Origin: Oleiphilus messinensis
Lineage (GTDB): Bacteria > Pseudomonadota > Gammaproteobacteria > Pseudomonadales > Oleiphilaceae
Length of the DNA: 64,000 nucleotides
Direction of reading: 5' to 3'
NCBI RefSeq assembly: GCF_002162375.1
Contig: NZ_CP021425.1
Span: forward strand, 1,361,501-1,425,500
The first letter of the stretch is position 1; each line of letters begins with the position of its first letter. A program made the position numbers and the translations under genes. The notes beneath the pieces were generated by a model that saw nothing but the letters and a program-made list of their open reading frames with translations, had not been told where the DNA came from and ran no database searches. Below, piece by piece: positions 19,461-28,878 of the stretch.

Positions 19461-19479
19461 GGCGAGGCTTGTGCTCGCC
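19461..19479 (+). terminator. Hairpin after the chemoreceptor gene
   Basis: GGCGAG (19461-19466) pairs with CTCGCC (19474-19479), a few bases after the stop codon. T-poor downstream, so a weak terminator at best. Confidence 0.4.
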
Positions 19480-19636
19480 CTGTTGTGTCCGTAAGGCGTG
19501 CGCTTGCAACAATGTATTCTAATGGCGAACTCGCGCTGCAAACGGTAGTTCAAGCGCCGTAAATCAGATAGAATAAGTGCCCTTTTATAATTGACTGCCC
19601 CTTCACATACATCTATCGCAAATTAGGTTGATACAA

Positions 19637-20735
19637 ATGTTGGAAATTAACCCAATCGTCCAAGCCATAAAAGAATACCGGGCCCGTACAGAGACCCTTA
19701 GGGGGTACCTTTGACTTCGATACCAAGAAAGAACGCTTAATCGAAGTTGAACGAGAACTTGAGGATCCGGCCATTTGGGAGAATCCAGATCGTGCCCAGG
19801 AATTAGGCCGTGAACGTGCACAGCTTGAGAATGTGGTCAATACCATTGAGAGCTTGCTCTCCGGCCTTGACGATGCTCAGGAGCTTTTGGATATCGCCGT
19901 TGAAGAAGAGGATGCCGATACCGTCGAGGAAGTCGAGAGTGAACTGGCGAAGCTACAGAGCGCGCTAGAGGGTCTTGAATTTCGACGCATGTTCTCGGGT
20001 GAAATGGATATGAATAACGCCTATCTCGACATCCAGTCCGGGTCTGGTGGTACTGAGGCTCAGGATTGGGCCAACATGATGCTCCGTATGTATCTCCGTT
20101 GGGGCGAAGAAAAAGGCTTCAAGACAGAAATTATCGAACTGTCGGCAGGGGAAGTAGCGGGCATTAAGAGTGCGACGGTGCAGTTTACCGGAGAATACGC
20201 ATTTGGCTGGTTGCGCACCGAAACAGGGGTGCATCGACTGGTGCGTAAATCCCCCTTTGATTCTGGTAATCGCCGTCATACTTCGTTCGCTTCAGTTTTT
20301 GTGTCTCCCGAAATTGATGACAATGTTGAAATTGAAATCAACCCGGCAGATCTGAGAATTGATACCTACCGCTCCAGTGGTGCAGGTGGGCAGCATGTTA
20401 ATACAACCGATTCGGCTGTGCGGATTACTCATGAGCCGTCCGGGATTGTTGTGTCCTGTCAAAATCAGCGTTCACAACATCAAAACAAAGACAAAGCCAT
20501 GCAACAACTTCGAGCGAAGTTGTATGAAATGGAAATGATGAAACGTAATGAAGCTGCCCAGGCGTTGGAAGACAGTAAGTCTGATATTGGTTGGGGGAGT
20601 CAAATCCGTTCTTACGTTTTGGATGATTCCCGAATTAAAGATTTACGTACGGGAATTGAAAACCGGAATACGAATGCTGTACTGGATGGTGATCTGGACA
20701 GATTTATCGAAGCGAGTCTGAAGCAGGGGTTGTAA
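19637..20735 (+). CDS. prfB: Peptide chain release factor 2 (programmed +1 frameshift)
   Basis: RF2 ends translation at UGA and UAA. Translation begins at ATG 19637, runs 25 codons ([20 protein letters not shown] then LRGYL) to an in-frame TGA at 19712-19714, then shifts +1 and continues from GAC at 19713 to the stop at 20735. The joined protein is 365 residues, the same length as in Escherichia coli. The stop-codon recognition tripeptide SPF (in [13 protein letters not shown]) and the catalytic GGQ ([17 protein letters not shown]) are present. lysS starts 5 bases after the stop, as in many gammaproteobacteria. Confidence 0.98.
19700..19715 (+). promoter_or_regulatory. prfB +1 frameshift site
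   Basis: AGGGGGTACCTTTGAC: an internal Shine-Dalgarno-like AGGGGG, then the slippery CTT codon (19709-19711) and UGA stop followed by C. It differs from the well-known E. coli site only in the TAC codon (TAT there). Low RF2 slows UGA reading and lets the ribosome slip, giving autoregulation. Confidence 0.97.
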
Positions 20736-20740
20736 GCAAG

Positions 20741-22291
20741 ATGAGTGACAATATGCAGAATCAGCAGGATGAAAACAAGCTGGTTGCAGAGCGGCGAGCC
20801 AAGCTGGCTCAGCTGCGTGAAGGTTGTAGCGCAAATGGACACCCGAATGATTTTCATCGGGAGCACTTAGCCGGAGTATTACAGAAGGAGTTCGGTGAGC
20901 ACGATAAGGATGCCCTGGCAGATGTGAATCAGGTCGTGAGTGTGGCGGGTCGAATATTACGTCGAGGCGGACCATTTGTCGGCATTCAGGATATGAGTGG
21001 CCAAATTCAATTCTATGTCGGGAAAAAACTGCAAAAAGAGTTTGCTGCATGGAATTTGCTCGACCTTGGCGATATTGTTGGTGTTCGTGGTGCATTGCAC
21101 AAGTCCGGGAAAGGTGATTTGTATGTCAATGTTGAGTCGGCTGAAGATTTGGTGATTTTGACCAAATCACTGCGCCCGCTTCCTGAAAAATGGCATGGTT
21201 TGTCTGACCAGGAGGCCAAATACCGACAGCGTTACGTGGATCTGATTATCAATCAGCGTACCCGTGATATCTTCCTGATGCGTACCAAAATCATCGAGGG
21301 AATTCGGAAATATCTGAGTGACCGGGACTTCATGGAAGTCGAGACACCCATGTTGCAGGTTATTCCCGGTGGTGCCACCGCCAAGCCGTTTATTACCAAG
21401 CATAATGCAATGGACATGGAAATGTTTTTGCGAATCGCGCCGGAGTTGTATTTGAAACGACTTGTGGTCGGCGGTTTTGAGCGGGTATTCGAGATCAACC
21501 GCAACTTCCGTAATGAAGGGTTGTCGACCCGGCACAATCCGGAATTCACGATGATTGAATTCTATCAGGCTTACGCTGATTATCATGACCTCATGGATAT
21601 GACGGAAGATATGCTCCGAACTATTGCCCTGGATGTTTTGGGAACCTCTCAGATTGTGAATACCGTAGAGGATGATGAAGGGAATGTCGTTTCGGAAACG
21701 GTATATGATTTCGGACAGCCCTTTACCCGATTGAGCATGGCTGAAGCCGTTCTCAAGTACAACCCGGATTTTAATCCAGAGGTAATAAACAATCCTGAGG
21801 CGAATATCGACCAGTTGAAAGCTTATGCCAGACAAGTTGGCGTTCCGGATTCGGAAAAACAGAAGGCTTGGGGCCCCGGCAAGTATCTGTGCGAGATATT
21901 CGAGGAAACGGCAGAACATCAGCTGATTCAGCCGACATTTATTACTGATTATCCATGGGAGGTGTCTCCGTTGGCCCGCCGTAACGATGCCAATGCGTTT
22001 GTCACGGATCGTTTTGAGTTTTTTGTCGGTGGTCGGGAACTGGCGAATGGTTTTTCGGAGTTGAATGATGCTGAGGATCAGGCCAATCGCTTCCGTAAGC
22101 AAGTCGAAGAGAAAGACGCCGGGGATGACGAGGCAATGCATTACGATGCAGATTACATTAATGCATTGGAGTACGGGTTGCCGCCTACCGCAGGAGAAGG
22201 TATTGGGATTGATCGACTGGTGATGCTGTTTACTAATTCGCCAACTATCAAGGACGTTATTCTGTTTCCTCACATGAAGCCGCGAGCTTAA
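20741..22291 (+). CDS. lysS: Lysyl-tRNA synthetase, class II
   Basis: It charges tRNA-Lys with lysine. The 516-residue protein has an N-terminal OB-fold anticodon-binding domain (about 60-170) and the class II catalytic core with motif 2 ([20 protein letters not shown]) and motif 3 ([15 protein letters not shown]). The ATG at 20741 is preceded by AAGCAAG and lies immediately after prfB, with which it is likely co-transcribed. Complete. Confidence 0.98.
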   Translation: MSDNMQNQQDENKLVAERRAKLAQLREGCSANGHPNDFHREHLAGVLQKEFGEHDKDALADVNQVVSVAGRILRRGGPFVGIQDMSGQIQFYVGKKLQKEFAAWNLLDLGDIVGVRGALHKSGKGDLYVNVESAEDLVILTKSLRPLPEKWHGLSDQEAKYRQRYVDLIINQRTRDIFLMRTKIIEGIRKYLSDRDFMEVETPMLQVIPGGATAKPFITKHNAMDMEMFLRIAPELYLKRLVVGGFERVFEINRNFRNEGLSTRHNPEFTMIEFYQAYADYHDLMDMTEDMLRTIALDVLGTSQIVNTVEDDEGNVVSETVYDFGQPFTRLSMAEAVLKYNPDFNPEVINNPEANIDQLKAYARQVGVPDSEKQKAWGPGKYLCEIFEETAEHQLIQPTFITDYPWEVSPLARRNDANAFVTDRFEFFVGGRELANGFSELNDAEDQANRFRKQVEEKDAGDDEAMHYDADYINALEYGLPPTAGEGIGIDRLVMLFTNSPTIKDVILFPHMKPRA

Positions 22292-22311
22292 GCGGAAAGT
22301 CTAAAGCGAAT

Positions 22312-22377
22312 CCCCGGAATTTAACTGGACCCTATCATTGAGTACTGTGGTGGTAGGTGACCAGTTGAATGACGGGG
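22312..22377 (+). other. Long interrupted hairpin between lysS and ung
   Basis: CCCCG (22312-22316), AACTGG (22323-22328) and CCTA (22331-22334) pair in order with TAGG (22354-22357), CCAGTT (22361-22366) and CGGGG (22373-22377). The outer helices are split by matching six-base internal loops (GAATTT and GAATGA). No T-run follows, so it is not a typical terminator; it may stabilise the lysS 3' end or act in the ung leader. Confidence 0.55.
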
Positions 22378-22417
22378 GGCTTCCAATGGCAGAAAACCTA
22401 TACCAGGAGCAGGAAAT

Positions 22418-23110
22418 ATGATGAATAGAGCTGGTGAGTTACACCCATCGTGGCAGTCGAAGATTGGGGACCAGCTGCAGTTGCCCTATATGCAAACGCT
22501 CAAGGCTTTTTTGCAACAACGAAAGGCTGCCGGGGCAACCATTTTTCCGCCTGGTCGGGAAATGTTCAATGCATTTAATCATACCCCTTTTGATCAGGTT
22601 AAAGTGGTCATTCTGGGGCAGGATCCTTACCACGGGCCTGGCCAGGCCCATGGCTTGTGTTTTTCAGTTCGCTCAGGAATTGCACCGCCACCCTCGTTGG
22701 TTAATATTTTCAAAGAAATCGAGTCTGATCTGGGGATTCCTAGGCCAGATCACGGTTGTTTGACCCATTGGGCGGAGCAAGGGGTTTTGCTATTAAACGC
22801 GGTGCTTTCGGTTGAGCAGGGCAGTGCAGGAGCACATCAAGGTAAAGGCTGGGAGCAATTTACAGATTCGGCAATTGCTGCACTCAACGAACATCGTGAG
22901 CATCTGGTTTTTATGTTGTGGGGCAGCTATGCGCAGAAAAAAGGACAGTTGATCGATCCAAGACGTCACCTTGTGCTCAAGTCACCACACCCCTCACCAC
23001 TCAGTGCCCACAGAGGTTTCTTTGGCTGTCGTCACTTTTCATTGGCAAACGAATATCTGGTAGGTAACGACGCTTCGCCTGTTCAGTGGCAATTGCCGGA
23101 ACAGGGCTGA
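22418..23110 (+). CDS. ung: Uracil-DNA glycosylase, family 1
   Basis: It removes uracil from DNA to start base excision repair. The 230-residue protein carries the catalytic water-activating motif [20 protein letters not shown] and the DNA-intercalating loop [16 protein letters not shown], plus [12 protein letters not shown]. Two ATG codons lie in tandem (22418, 22421); GGAGCAGGAA just upstream fits either. Confidence 0.97.
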   Translation: MMNRAGELHPSWQSKIGDQLQLPYMQTLKAFLQQRKAAGATIFPPGREMFNAFNHTPFDQVKVVILGQDPYHGPGQAHGLCFSVRSGIAPPPSLVNIFKEIESDLGIPRPDHGCLTHWAEQGVLLLNAVLSVEQGSAGAHQGKGWEQFTDSAIAALNEHREHLVFMLWGSYAQKKGQLIDPRRHLVLKSPHPSPLSAHRGFFGCRHFSLANEYLVGNDASPVQWQLPEQG

Positions 23111-23129
23111 GGGTTTTGTGTTTTGGAGA

Positions 23130-23154
23130 GCTTCTCCGGGGTCACCGAAGAAGC
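23130..23154. terminator. Hairpin between convergent ung and HDOD gene
   Basis: GCTTCT (23130-23135) and CGG pair with CCG and AGAAGC (23149-23154). It lies between converging genes and may serve both; no strong T-run is seen. Confidence 0.45.
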
Positions 23155-23190
23155 GCTTTGTCCTGAGTAGCCCTTGGCAAACTGAATAAC

Positions 23191-24027
23191 CTAGCCGTTT
23201 AGCAGTGCCATTGCGGCTTCCATGTCTTCAGACAGGTCCTCTGCTTCACTAATATCGATCTCCGGATCAAGTCCGAGGCGGCTAAACGCAGTAATAGTAC
23301 TCCAGTCCATTTGTGCATGCGGATGTTCCGAACCGGCAAGGCTTTGCAGATAGGCAACCATGACAACATCTGCATAGTCGACCTTGTCCACTGATCTTGA
23401 GAAGTTAACGTATTCGGTCGGAACGTTTTTCAGGTCTGCCGGGAAATCCCATTTCACGAGAATCTGCTGCCCGATTGATGGGTGAATTGCATTGATGATT
23501 TCATCGAGCTGAGCCGTGTTCAGGTCGATATCGTTGTCCTCAACGTATTTCAGAATGGGCAGCACACCAATTTGATGTACCAGTCCCGCCAAGGTTGCCT
23601 GATCGGCTTTCAGTTTCGTGTAATGTTGAGTCAGCACGTGACTGATACCGGCAATTTCGGTGCTTTGTTGCCAGACGTCCCGCATTTTTTTATCAATCAC
23701 TTCCGAAGTGGCCTGGAACATTTGTTCCATTGCAAGACCGGTTGCCAGATTGCTGGTGTAGGTCATGCCTAAGCGGCTAACTGCCATATTGAGGTTGTCA
23801 ATTTCTCGAGCGCCTCTGAGCAACGGACTGTTGCACACGCGAATAATTCTTGCGGTTAATGCGGCATCATTACTGATGACATCAACAATGTCCATAATGG
23901 AGGAGTCGGGATGTTCTGCGATTTCCCTGACTTTTAGCGCGACCTCTGGCAACGTCGGAAGAACCAGCGAATCATTTTCAATTGCGGTCAGGATTTCCGA
24001 TTTAATTCTTTCAGTTAGTTCAGACAT
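23191..24027 (-). CDS. HDOD domain signalling protein
   Basis: The 278-residue protein consists of one HDOD domain (about residues 20-215: LPTLPEVALKVREIAEHPDS, ISNDAALTARIIRVCNSPLL, LAGLVHQIGVLPILKYVED, HPSIGQQILVKWDFP) and a short acidic tail rich in Glu/Asp. HDOD domains look like HD hydrolases but usually lack the metal-binding residues and act as protein-binding regulators in signalling or stress pathways. ATG at 24027 (MSELTERIKSEI) has a GAGAAG ribosome site; an upstream in-frame start is less likely. Target unknown. It follows ygfZ on the same strand with a gap of about 200 bases. Confidence 0.87.
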   Translation of the reverse strand: MSELTERIKSEILTAIENDSLVLPTLPEVALKVREIAEHPDSSIMDIVDVISNDAALTARIIRVCNSPLLRGAREIDNLNMAVSRLGMTYTSNLATGLAMEQMFQATSEVIDKKMRDVWQQSTEIAGISHVLTQHYTKLKADQATLAGLVHQIGVLPILKYVEDNDIDLNTAQLDEIINAIHPSIGQQILVKWDFPADLKNVPTEYVNFSRSVDKVDYADVVMVAYLQSLAGSEHPHAQMDWSTITAFSRLGLDPEIDISEAEDLSEDMEAAMALLNG

Positions 24028-24233
24028 ATGGGCTTCTCGTATGCAAAGGTAGTCCAATCATTGACTCGGACGAATTGGAAACACTACTAAAAGGTATAGC
24101 AGATCCTCGCCAAAGTTCACGATCAAATTGGTATTTACCTACTTGTTGTGAATGCTGAACAAGTGCTTGTCCGGTACGCCTCAGATTCTCTCCAGTGGGA
24201 ATGATTCTACCCGTATGAATGATTTAGTTCGAT

Positions 24234-25244
24234 TCATTTGATTGGCTCATAATGCATTGTTTTTCTCGACAACAGATTGGTTTGTCCCGCTGCTGAGAAC
24301 AAGTCCTGATCGGCCTTTTCGTTCTGGATAACCGCTAACAGTTCGTAGTTGTTGTGCTTAGCAGGAGCCGGGGCGGCAATCCGCACGATGTTACCAACCT
24401 TGTTATCATCTTTATCGTATAGGGCGTCGCCAATCGCGGGTATCGTCGAAGGGGCTGAAATTTCGAAGCGATACATGCGTTTCTTGAGTTTACCCAAATA
24501 CTGCATGCGTGCGACGATTTCCTGGCCAGTGTAACAGCCTTTTTTGAAGCTGATGCCGTCTATCGCCTGTAAATTCATCATTTGTGGGATGTATTCCTCC
24601 TGGGTGGCGGTAACGACTTCGGGAATACCATTTTGAACTTCGAGCTGATTCCAGTCTGCTACAGGCGTGGGTTGATCCGAAATCGAGGTTGCCTCTGACG
24701 ATTGGCAGGCGACAACGTTGTCTGCAGCGTCTGACGCACTATTTAGCCAGAGTTCCCAAATCGGTGTTTGGGTGGGGTGGCGAATGATGAGCTGGTTGTT
24801 GTCGACTTGAATTGTTGCCCCAAACTCGGTTGGGAGTTCCGGTGTAGCTTCGGCGCAAGCCTCCGGAATCGTTAAGCCGAGTGCAAACCAGCTACTGGCC
24901 TTGATCTCAGCTTTAAAAAAGGCGAGATATTTACTCAATCGATTCTGGAAATCTGCGGCCAGTTCAGATGGCAGTTTGATCAGATAGTGTTCTTCAGTGA
25001 GCCTGGCTATCTTGAACAGGGCGAACATTCTGCCTTTGGGTGTGCAGGTTGCAGCAAAATTGGAATGCTCTTTGGTTACCTCATCCAGGTTACAAGTACA
25101 TTGACCTTGAAGGAAGCGTTTTGCGTCTTTGCCTTCCAGTGACAGGATGACATTGTCCCATTGAGGGTGTACGGCGAATAAGGTGTCAAGGTAACTGAAC
25201 TCGTATTGCGTGTCGGGCGACAGCCAATCCTTCAATAATTTCAT
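24234..25244 (-). CDS. ygfZ: Folate-binding Fe-S maturation protein YgfZ
   Basis: A GcvT-like, tetrahydrofolate-binding protein needed for the upkeep of some iron-sulfur enzymes such as MiaB. The 336-residue protein has the family signature FKKGCYTGQEIVARMQYLGK (the conserved cysteine near residue 240) and a GcvT-type N-terminal fold beginning near ILSLEGKDAKRFLQGQCTCN. ATG at 25244 with AGGA six bases upstream is chosen. It belongs to the leftward nadB-sdhE-ygfX-ygfZ group found in the same order in Pseudomonas. Confidence 0.95.
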   Translation of the reverse strand: MKLLKDWLSPDTQYEFSYLDTLFAVHPQWDNVILSLEGKDAKRFLQGQCTCNLDEVTKEHSNFAATCTPKGRMFALFKIARLTEEHYLIKLPSELAADFQNRLSKYLAFFKAEIKASSWFALGLTIPEACAEATPELPTEFGATIQVDNNQLIIRHPTQTPIWELWLNSASDAADNVVACQSSEATSISDQPTPVADWNQLEVQNGIPEVVTATQEEYIPQMMNLQAIDGISFKKGCYTGQEIVARMQYLGKLKKRMYRFEISAPSTIPAIGDALYDKDDNKVGNIVRIAAPAPAKHNNYELLAVIQNEKADQDLFSAAGQTNLLSRKTMHYEPIK

Positions 25245-25267
25245 GGTCAATCCTAAGGTTGTTTTTT

Positions 25268-25744
25268 TCAGCCCGAAGAGAAGCGTAGTGCAACTCTAAG
25301 GCGTCTGAAATGATCTGAATGCACGTTATCGTATGTCAAAATTGCAAAGAGCGGAAGGTGATAATTGTCGATATCTAAAACGATTATGGTAAGCCAGGGG
25401 TGTACAAGTGATGTGGGTTTCGCTCGGGCCCGGAAGGTTTTTTCATTCTTCAGGGTCACATTCAGGAATACTCCCTTTTCAACGGGTAGACCTAGTTTTG
25501 ATGCCGCAGCGATGTCAGGTTTAATGCGTACCACAGAACGCGGCTGTAGAAGCAGACCATAACGGAGAATCATATAGCGCGCGATAACAAGTGTGGCGAG
25601 TGCCAACAGAACCATACCTAGGTTAGGCAAGTTGGCACGGTAAATCACATAGAGTTGGCTCAGTGCAAGGGCGATACAGAAAACAATAATCGCCCTTGAT
25701 GGGTGGAGTCGGACGGGACAAGCTTGAAACGGGTTAGTGGACAC
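25268..25744 (-). CDS. ygfX: YgfX-like membrane protein (SdhE neighbour)
   Basis: The 158-residue protein has two adjacent membrane segments (about residues 18-36 and 40-60, AIIVFCIALALSQLYVIY and LGMVLLALATLVIARYMIL) and a soluble C-terminal part, as in YgfX/CptA. In Enterobacteria YgfX is the partner of SdhE and has been studied as a membrane toxin affecting the cytoskeleton; sequence identity across species is low. The call rests on topology, length and the position directly after sdhE and before ygfZ. Confidence 0.75.
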   Translation of the reverse strand: MSTNPFQACPVRLHPSRAIIVFCIALALSQLYVIYRANLPNLGMVLLALATLVIARYMILRYGLLLQPRSVVRIKPDIAAASKLGLPVEKGVFLNVTLKNEKTFRARAKPTSLVHPWLTIIVLDIDNYHLPLFAILTYDNVHSDHFRRLRVALRFSSG

Positions 25745-25769
25745 CTTTACTATTTTCAGCGTAACAGAT

Positions 25770-26036
25770 CTAGTCCGGCTGAACCCGGTCCAGGATTATT
25801 TTCACCATGTACTGGTGGTCTGGGTCGGTGGGCTCTGATTTCTGCATGAACCAGTTAAACAAATCCTGGTCTTCACAGTCGAGTAACTTGCGATAGCGAG
25901 CTTGATCCTCGTCGCTCAGGTCGTCGTATGCCTCTTCCAGAAAAGGAACCAGGAGCACATCAAGCTCAAGCATTCCTCTACGGCTGTGCCAGAACAAGCG
26001 TTTTTTATCGGTGGCTTTATCGATCTCGGAAGTCAT
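25770..26036 (-). CDS. sdhE: FAD assembly factor SdhE
   Basis: A small (88-residue) protein that promotes covalent attachment of FAD to succinate dehydrogenase SdhA and fumarate reductase. The [16 protein letters not shown] segment (residues about 19-34) includes the conserved RGxxE motif used for flavinylation. It sits between nadB and ygfX, all leftward. Confidence 0.95.
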   Translation of the reverse strand: MTSEIDKATDKKRLFWHSRRGMLELDVLLVPFLEEAYDDLSDEDQARYRKLLDCEDQDLFNWFMQKSEPTDPDHQYMVKIILDRVQPD

Positions 26037-26099
26037 ATAGAGTAGTTCACATCAAAATTCGAATGAGTGCCGCATTATACTGCGTTACTGCCCGTGGTG

Positions 26100-27707
26100 C
26101 TATTCACGCTCACTAAAGTTGATGGGCGTGAGCACAGTATCTTTCGCTTTTTTCTGTTGCTCCGGGTAATCCAGGGTAAAGTGTAACCCTCTGCTTTCCC
26201 GGCGTTGCAGTGCTGAGCAAATAATCAGGTCGGAAACAGTAACCAGGTTCCTGAGCTCAAGCAGGTCATTCGTCACCTTGTAGTTGCTGTAGTAATCTTT
26301 GATTTCTTGCGCGAGCAGATCAACCCGGTGTTTGGCCCGCTGCAGTCTTTTTGTGGTGCGAACAATACCGACGTAGTCCCACATAAAACGCCTGAGTTCA
26401 TCCCAGTTGTGAGAGAGTACGACATCTTCATCGGAGTCGGTCACCAGGGATTCGTCCCAGGTGGGAGCTTTAGGAGGGGCCGGGATTGCATAGAACTGGC
26501 GTTCGATGTCCTTGGCAACAGCGGATGCGAATACGAGGCATTCCAATAAAGAATTGCTGGCGAGTCGATTGGCACCATGAAGCCCGGTAAAAGAGGATTC
26601 TCCAACCACATAGAGTTGATTGACATCACTGGCACCATTGAGATCAGTGACAACGCCGCCACAGGTGTAGTGTGCCGCAGGAACGATCGGAATGGGGTCT
26701 TTGGTAATATCGATACCGAATTTCAGGCAACCTTCATAAATGGTAGGGAAGTGCTCTTTGACAAATTCGGCGGGTTTGTGGCTGATATCAAGATATAAAT
26801 GGTCTGCGCCTAACCGTTTCATTTCATGGTCTATTGCCCGTGCAACGATATCGCGGGGCGCGAGTTCTTTGCGTTTATCGAACTTTTCCATAAACCGTTT
26901 TCCGTTAGGCAAAAGCAGATAACCGCCTTCTCCCCGAACCGCTTCGGTGATCAAATAGGCTTTGGCTTGAGGGTGGTACAGACAGGTTGGGTGGAATTGA
27001 TTGAACTCCATGTTTGCGACACGACACCCGCTACGCCACGCCATGGCAATGCCATCGCCCGTAGCGCCATCAGGGTTGCTGGTATATAAGTAGGCCTTAC
27101 TCGCACCCCCGGTAGCCAGCACGATAAAACGGGCCTGAAATAATTCCACATGAGAGGTTTGCCGGTTCAACACATAGGCACCTATGCATCGGTTTCCAGG
27201 CAGAAACAGTTTTTTATGGGTAATCAGGTCGATAGCAACCCGGTTTTCGAAAACATCAATATTCGGGCGCATCCGCACCTGATCATTGAGTGTTGTTGAT
27301 ACGGCTTTTCCGGTTGCATCCGCTGCGTGAATCACTCGGCGATGGCTGTGGCCACCTTCTTTGGTTAAATGATATTCGTCGCTTTCGTCTTCCAGTTTGG
27401 TAAAACTGACTCCAAGCTTGAGTAACCAGTCTATCGCGGGTTTACTGTTTTCGACGGTAAACTTTACGGCGTTACGATGGCAGAGCCCGGCACCCGCGAC
27501 CAGTGTGTCCTCAATATGGGATTTCGCCGAATCGTTATCATGCAGCACGGCGGCAATGCCGCCCTGGGCATAGAGTGTGGATCCGCTGAGCAAGCTTGAT
27601 TTGCTCAAAACGGCTATACGTGCGGTCTCGGGTAGGTTCAAGGCAACGGTTAACCCTGCGGCCCCGCTGCCGATTATTAATACATCGTGGTGGTAAGTTG
27701 CACCCAT
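26100..27707 (-). CDS. nadB: L-aspartate oxidase
   Basis: First enzyme of NAD synthesis from aspartate: oxidises L-aspartate to iminoaspartate with FAD. The 535-residue protein has the dinucleotide-binding start [34 protein letters not shown], and the fumarate-reductase-type active-site stretch [18 protein letters not shown], then a C-terminal helical domain. I chose ATG 27707 because it matches the family N-terminus; AGAGGA lies about 11 bases upstream. Upstream in-frame ATGs (27737 and earlier) give non-homologous extensions. It is divergent from rpoE, as in Pseudomonas. Confidence 0.96.
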   Translation of the reverse strand: MGATYHHDVLIIGSGAAGLTVALNLPETARIAVLSKSSLLSGSTLYAQGGIAAVLHDNDSAKSHIEDTLVAGAGLCHRNAVKFTVENSKPAIDWLLKLGVSFTKLEDESDEYHLTKEGGHSHRRVIHAADATGKAVSTTLNDQVRMRPNIDVFENRVAIDLITHKKLFLPGNRCIGAYVLNRQTSHVELFQARFIVLATGGASKAYLYTSNPDGATGDGIAMAWRSGCRVANMEFNQFHPTCLYHPQAKAYLITEAVRGEGGYLLLPNGKRFMEKFDKRKELAPRDIVARAIDHEMKRLGADHLYLDISHKPAEFVKEHFPTIYEGCLKFGIDITKDPIPIVPAAHYTCGGVVTDLNGASDVNQLYVVGESSFTGLHGANRLASNSLLECLVFASAVAKDIERQFYAIPAPPKAPTWDESLVTDSDEDVVLSHNWDELRRFMWDYVGIVRTTKRLQRAKHRVDLLAQEIKDYYSNYKVTNDLLELRNLVTVSDLIICSALQRRESRGLHFTLDYPEQQKKAKDTVLTPINFSERE

Positions 27708-27770
27708 CGAACATTGGTTCCTCTGCTTTTTCGGCATAATTGTAATGCAAAAAAACTGAAATGTACCCAA

Positions 27771-27833
27771 CGATGTTGTTTTGCGATCAATGTTGCTTTG
27801 CGATCAATGTTGTTTTGCCATCAATGTTACTCC
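27771..27833. repeat. 17-bp tandem repeat, nadB-rpoE gap
   Basis: Two full units GATCAATGTTGCTTTGC (27785-27801) and GATCAATGTTGTTTTGC (27802-27818) differ at one base. They are flanked by partial units: CGATGTTGTTTTGC (27771-27784) and CATCAATGTTACTCC (27819-27833). The array is in the nadB promoter or leader region. Confidence 0.85.
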
Positions 27834-27907
27834 AAGACGGATTTGGTTTTGCCGTTCACCGTGTGGATGAGCGCAAAACTATTTTTTGATGTACTCCATA
27901 TCAAGGT

Positions 27908-27934
27908 GAACTAATATGCTACTTGGCTGTCTAT
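27908..27934 (+). promoter_or_regulatory. Candidate sigma-E promoter of rpoE operon
   Basis: GAACTAA (27908-27914), 15 bases, then TCTAT (27930-27934). This resembles the sigma-E/AlgU pattern (GAACTT and TCTGA boxes) and would fit the known autoregulation of this operon, but the match is partial. Confidence 0.3.
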
Positions 27935-28246
27935 TTCTGTAAATCAGGACTGAGTCGCGTGATTGTGGCGTTTATCCTGGTTGCAACACGGTGAGTTCAA
28001 TCAGCGGTAGAGAGCGAGATAAGTATGAAGCAATCGAGGATTTTGTCGCTTCGAGACGTCAGACAACGAAAAGTATCTTCATCCCCCTGCAGTGATACGT
28101 ATGGGACGCACAGTGGTAGTTCAGCACAAGTACTCACCACCCATAACAATGTCTATTCAATACCGGAATGGCAGGGTGAGTCAGCTCGTGAGAATATTTC
28201 CAGTCCGGAGGTGCGCACTGGTGAAAGGGGTAAGGGCCACTACGAA

Positions 28247-28825
28247 ATGGATCAAAGAAGTCAGTTAACCGATAATCAATTGGTTGAAGCCGTTCAGCGA
28301 GGGGATAAGCGCGCTTTTGATATGCTGGTTATAAAATACCAGGCCAAGGTGGCTGGTGTGATCTCCCGGTTTATCACCGATCATTCAGAAGTTTTGGATG
28401 TTAGCCAGGAGGCGTTCGTCAAAGCCTATCGAGCGCTCAATCAATTTCGGGGCGATAGTGCTTTTTATACCTGGATTTACCGGATAGCAATCAATACCGC
28501 GAAAAACTACCTGGTATCCAAGGGGAGACGACCACCAGGGGTTGATGTTGATGTAAGTGATGCGGAATTCTTTGAATTGGATACCGCACTCAGAGACGTG
28601 CAATCTCCAGATCGAATACTCCAGCGGGATGAGTTGGCACAAACGGTTCACCGCGCGATGTCTGCATTGCCTGAAGATCTTCGAGTCGCACTGGCGTTGC
28701 GGGAGTTTGATGGTTTGAGCTACGAGGAAATAGCCGAAATAATGGCTTGTCCGGTGGGAACCGTGCGCTCCAGAATCTTTCGGGCGCGGGAAGCGGTTGA
28801 CACTGCAATTGCGCCATTGCTTTGA
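28247..28825 (+). CDS. rpoE: RNA polymerase sigma factor RpoE/AlgU
   Basis: Extracytoplasmic-function sigma factor for envelope stress. The 192-residue protein has region 2 (NQLVEAVQRGDKRAFDMLVI, DSAFYTWIYRIAINTAKNYL) and region 4 (LPEDLRVALALREFDGLSYE, IAEIMACPVGTVRSRIFRAR). ATG at 28247 matches the family start; an in-frame ATG at 28025 would add 74 residues unlike any sigma factor. It is held inactive by RseA and released by regulated proteolysis; the anti-sigma factor, RseB, RseC and the DegP-type protease follow in order, as in the Pseudomonas algU-mucABCD operon. Confidence 0.97.
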   Translation: MDQRSQLTDNQLVEAVQRGDKRAFDMLVIKYQAKVAGVISRFITDHSEVLDVSQEAFVKAYRALNQFRGDSAFYTWIYRIAINTAKNYLVSKGRRPPGVDVDVSDAEFFELDTALRDVQSPDRILQRDELAQTVHRAMSALPEDLRVALALREFDGLSYEEIAEIMACPVGTVRSRIFRAREAVDTAIAPLL

Positions 28826-28878
28826 TACAGCCAGTTAAAATTAGTGTTTAAAAATGGGTGATTCCAGAGGTATTAATA

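Larger units (their letters stand above)
27708..28246. other. Divergent nadB-rpoE control region
   Basis: About 540 bases between divergent start codons. The nadB-proximal part holds a 17-bp tandem repeat (27771-27833). A sigma-E-like promoter candidate lies near 27908. From 28025 to 28246 there is a stop-free, in-frame stretch before rpoE of 74 codons beginning with ATG; it does not resemble sigma factor sequence and may be leader RNA or a leader peptide. Confidence 0.5.

Noticed and set aside
19637-19714. prfB looks like a broken gene with an early stop
   Set aside because: The stop is the conserved programmed +1 frameshift site; the joined protein has full family length and all key motifs.
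21167-22273. Long open frame (368 codons) on the minus strand inside lysS
   Set aside because: It lies entirely antisense to a highly conserved gene, has no ribosome site and its product resembles no protein.
28025-28246. N-terminal extension of RpoE by 74 residues
   Set aside because: Sequence is unlike sigma factors and a family-type start exists at 28247; kept only as a possible leader.
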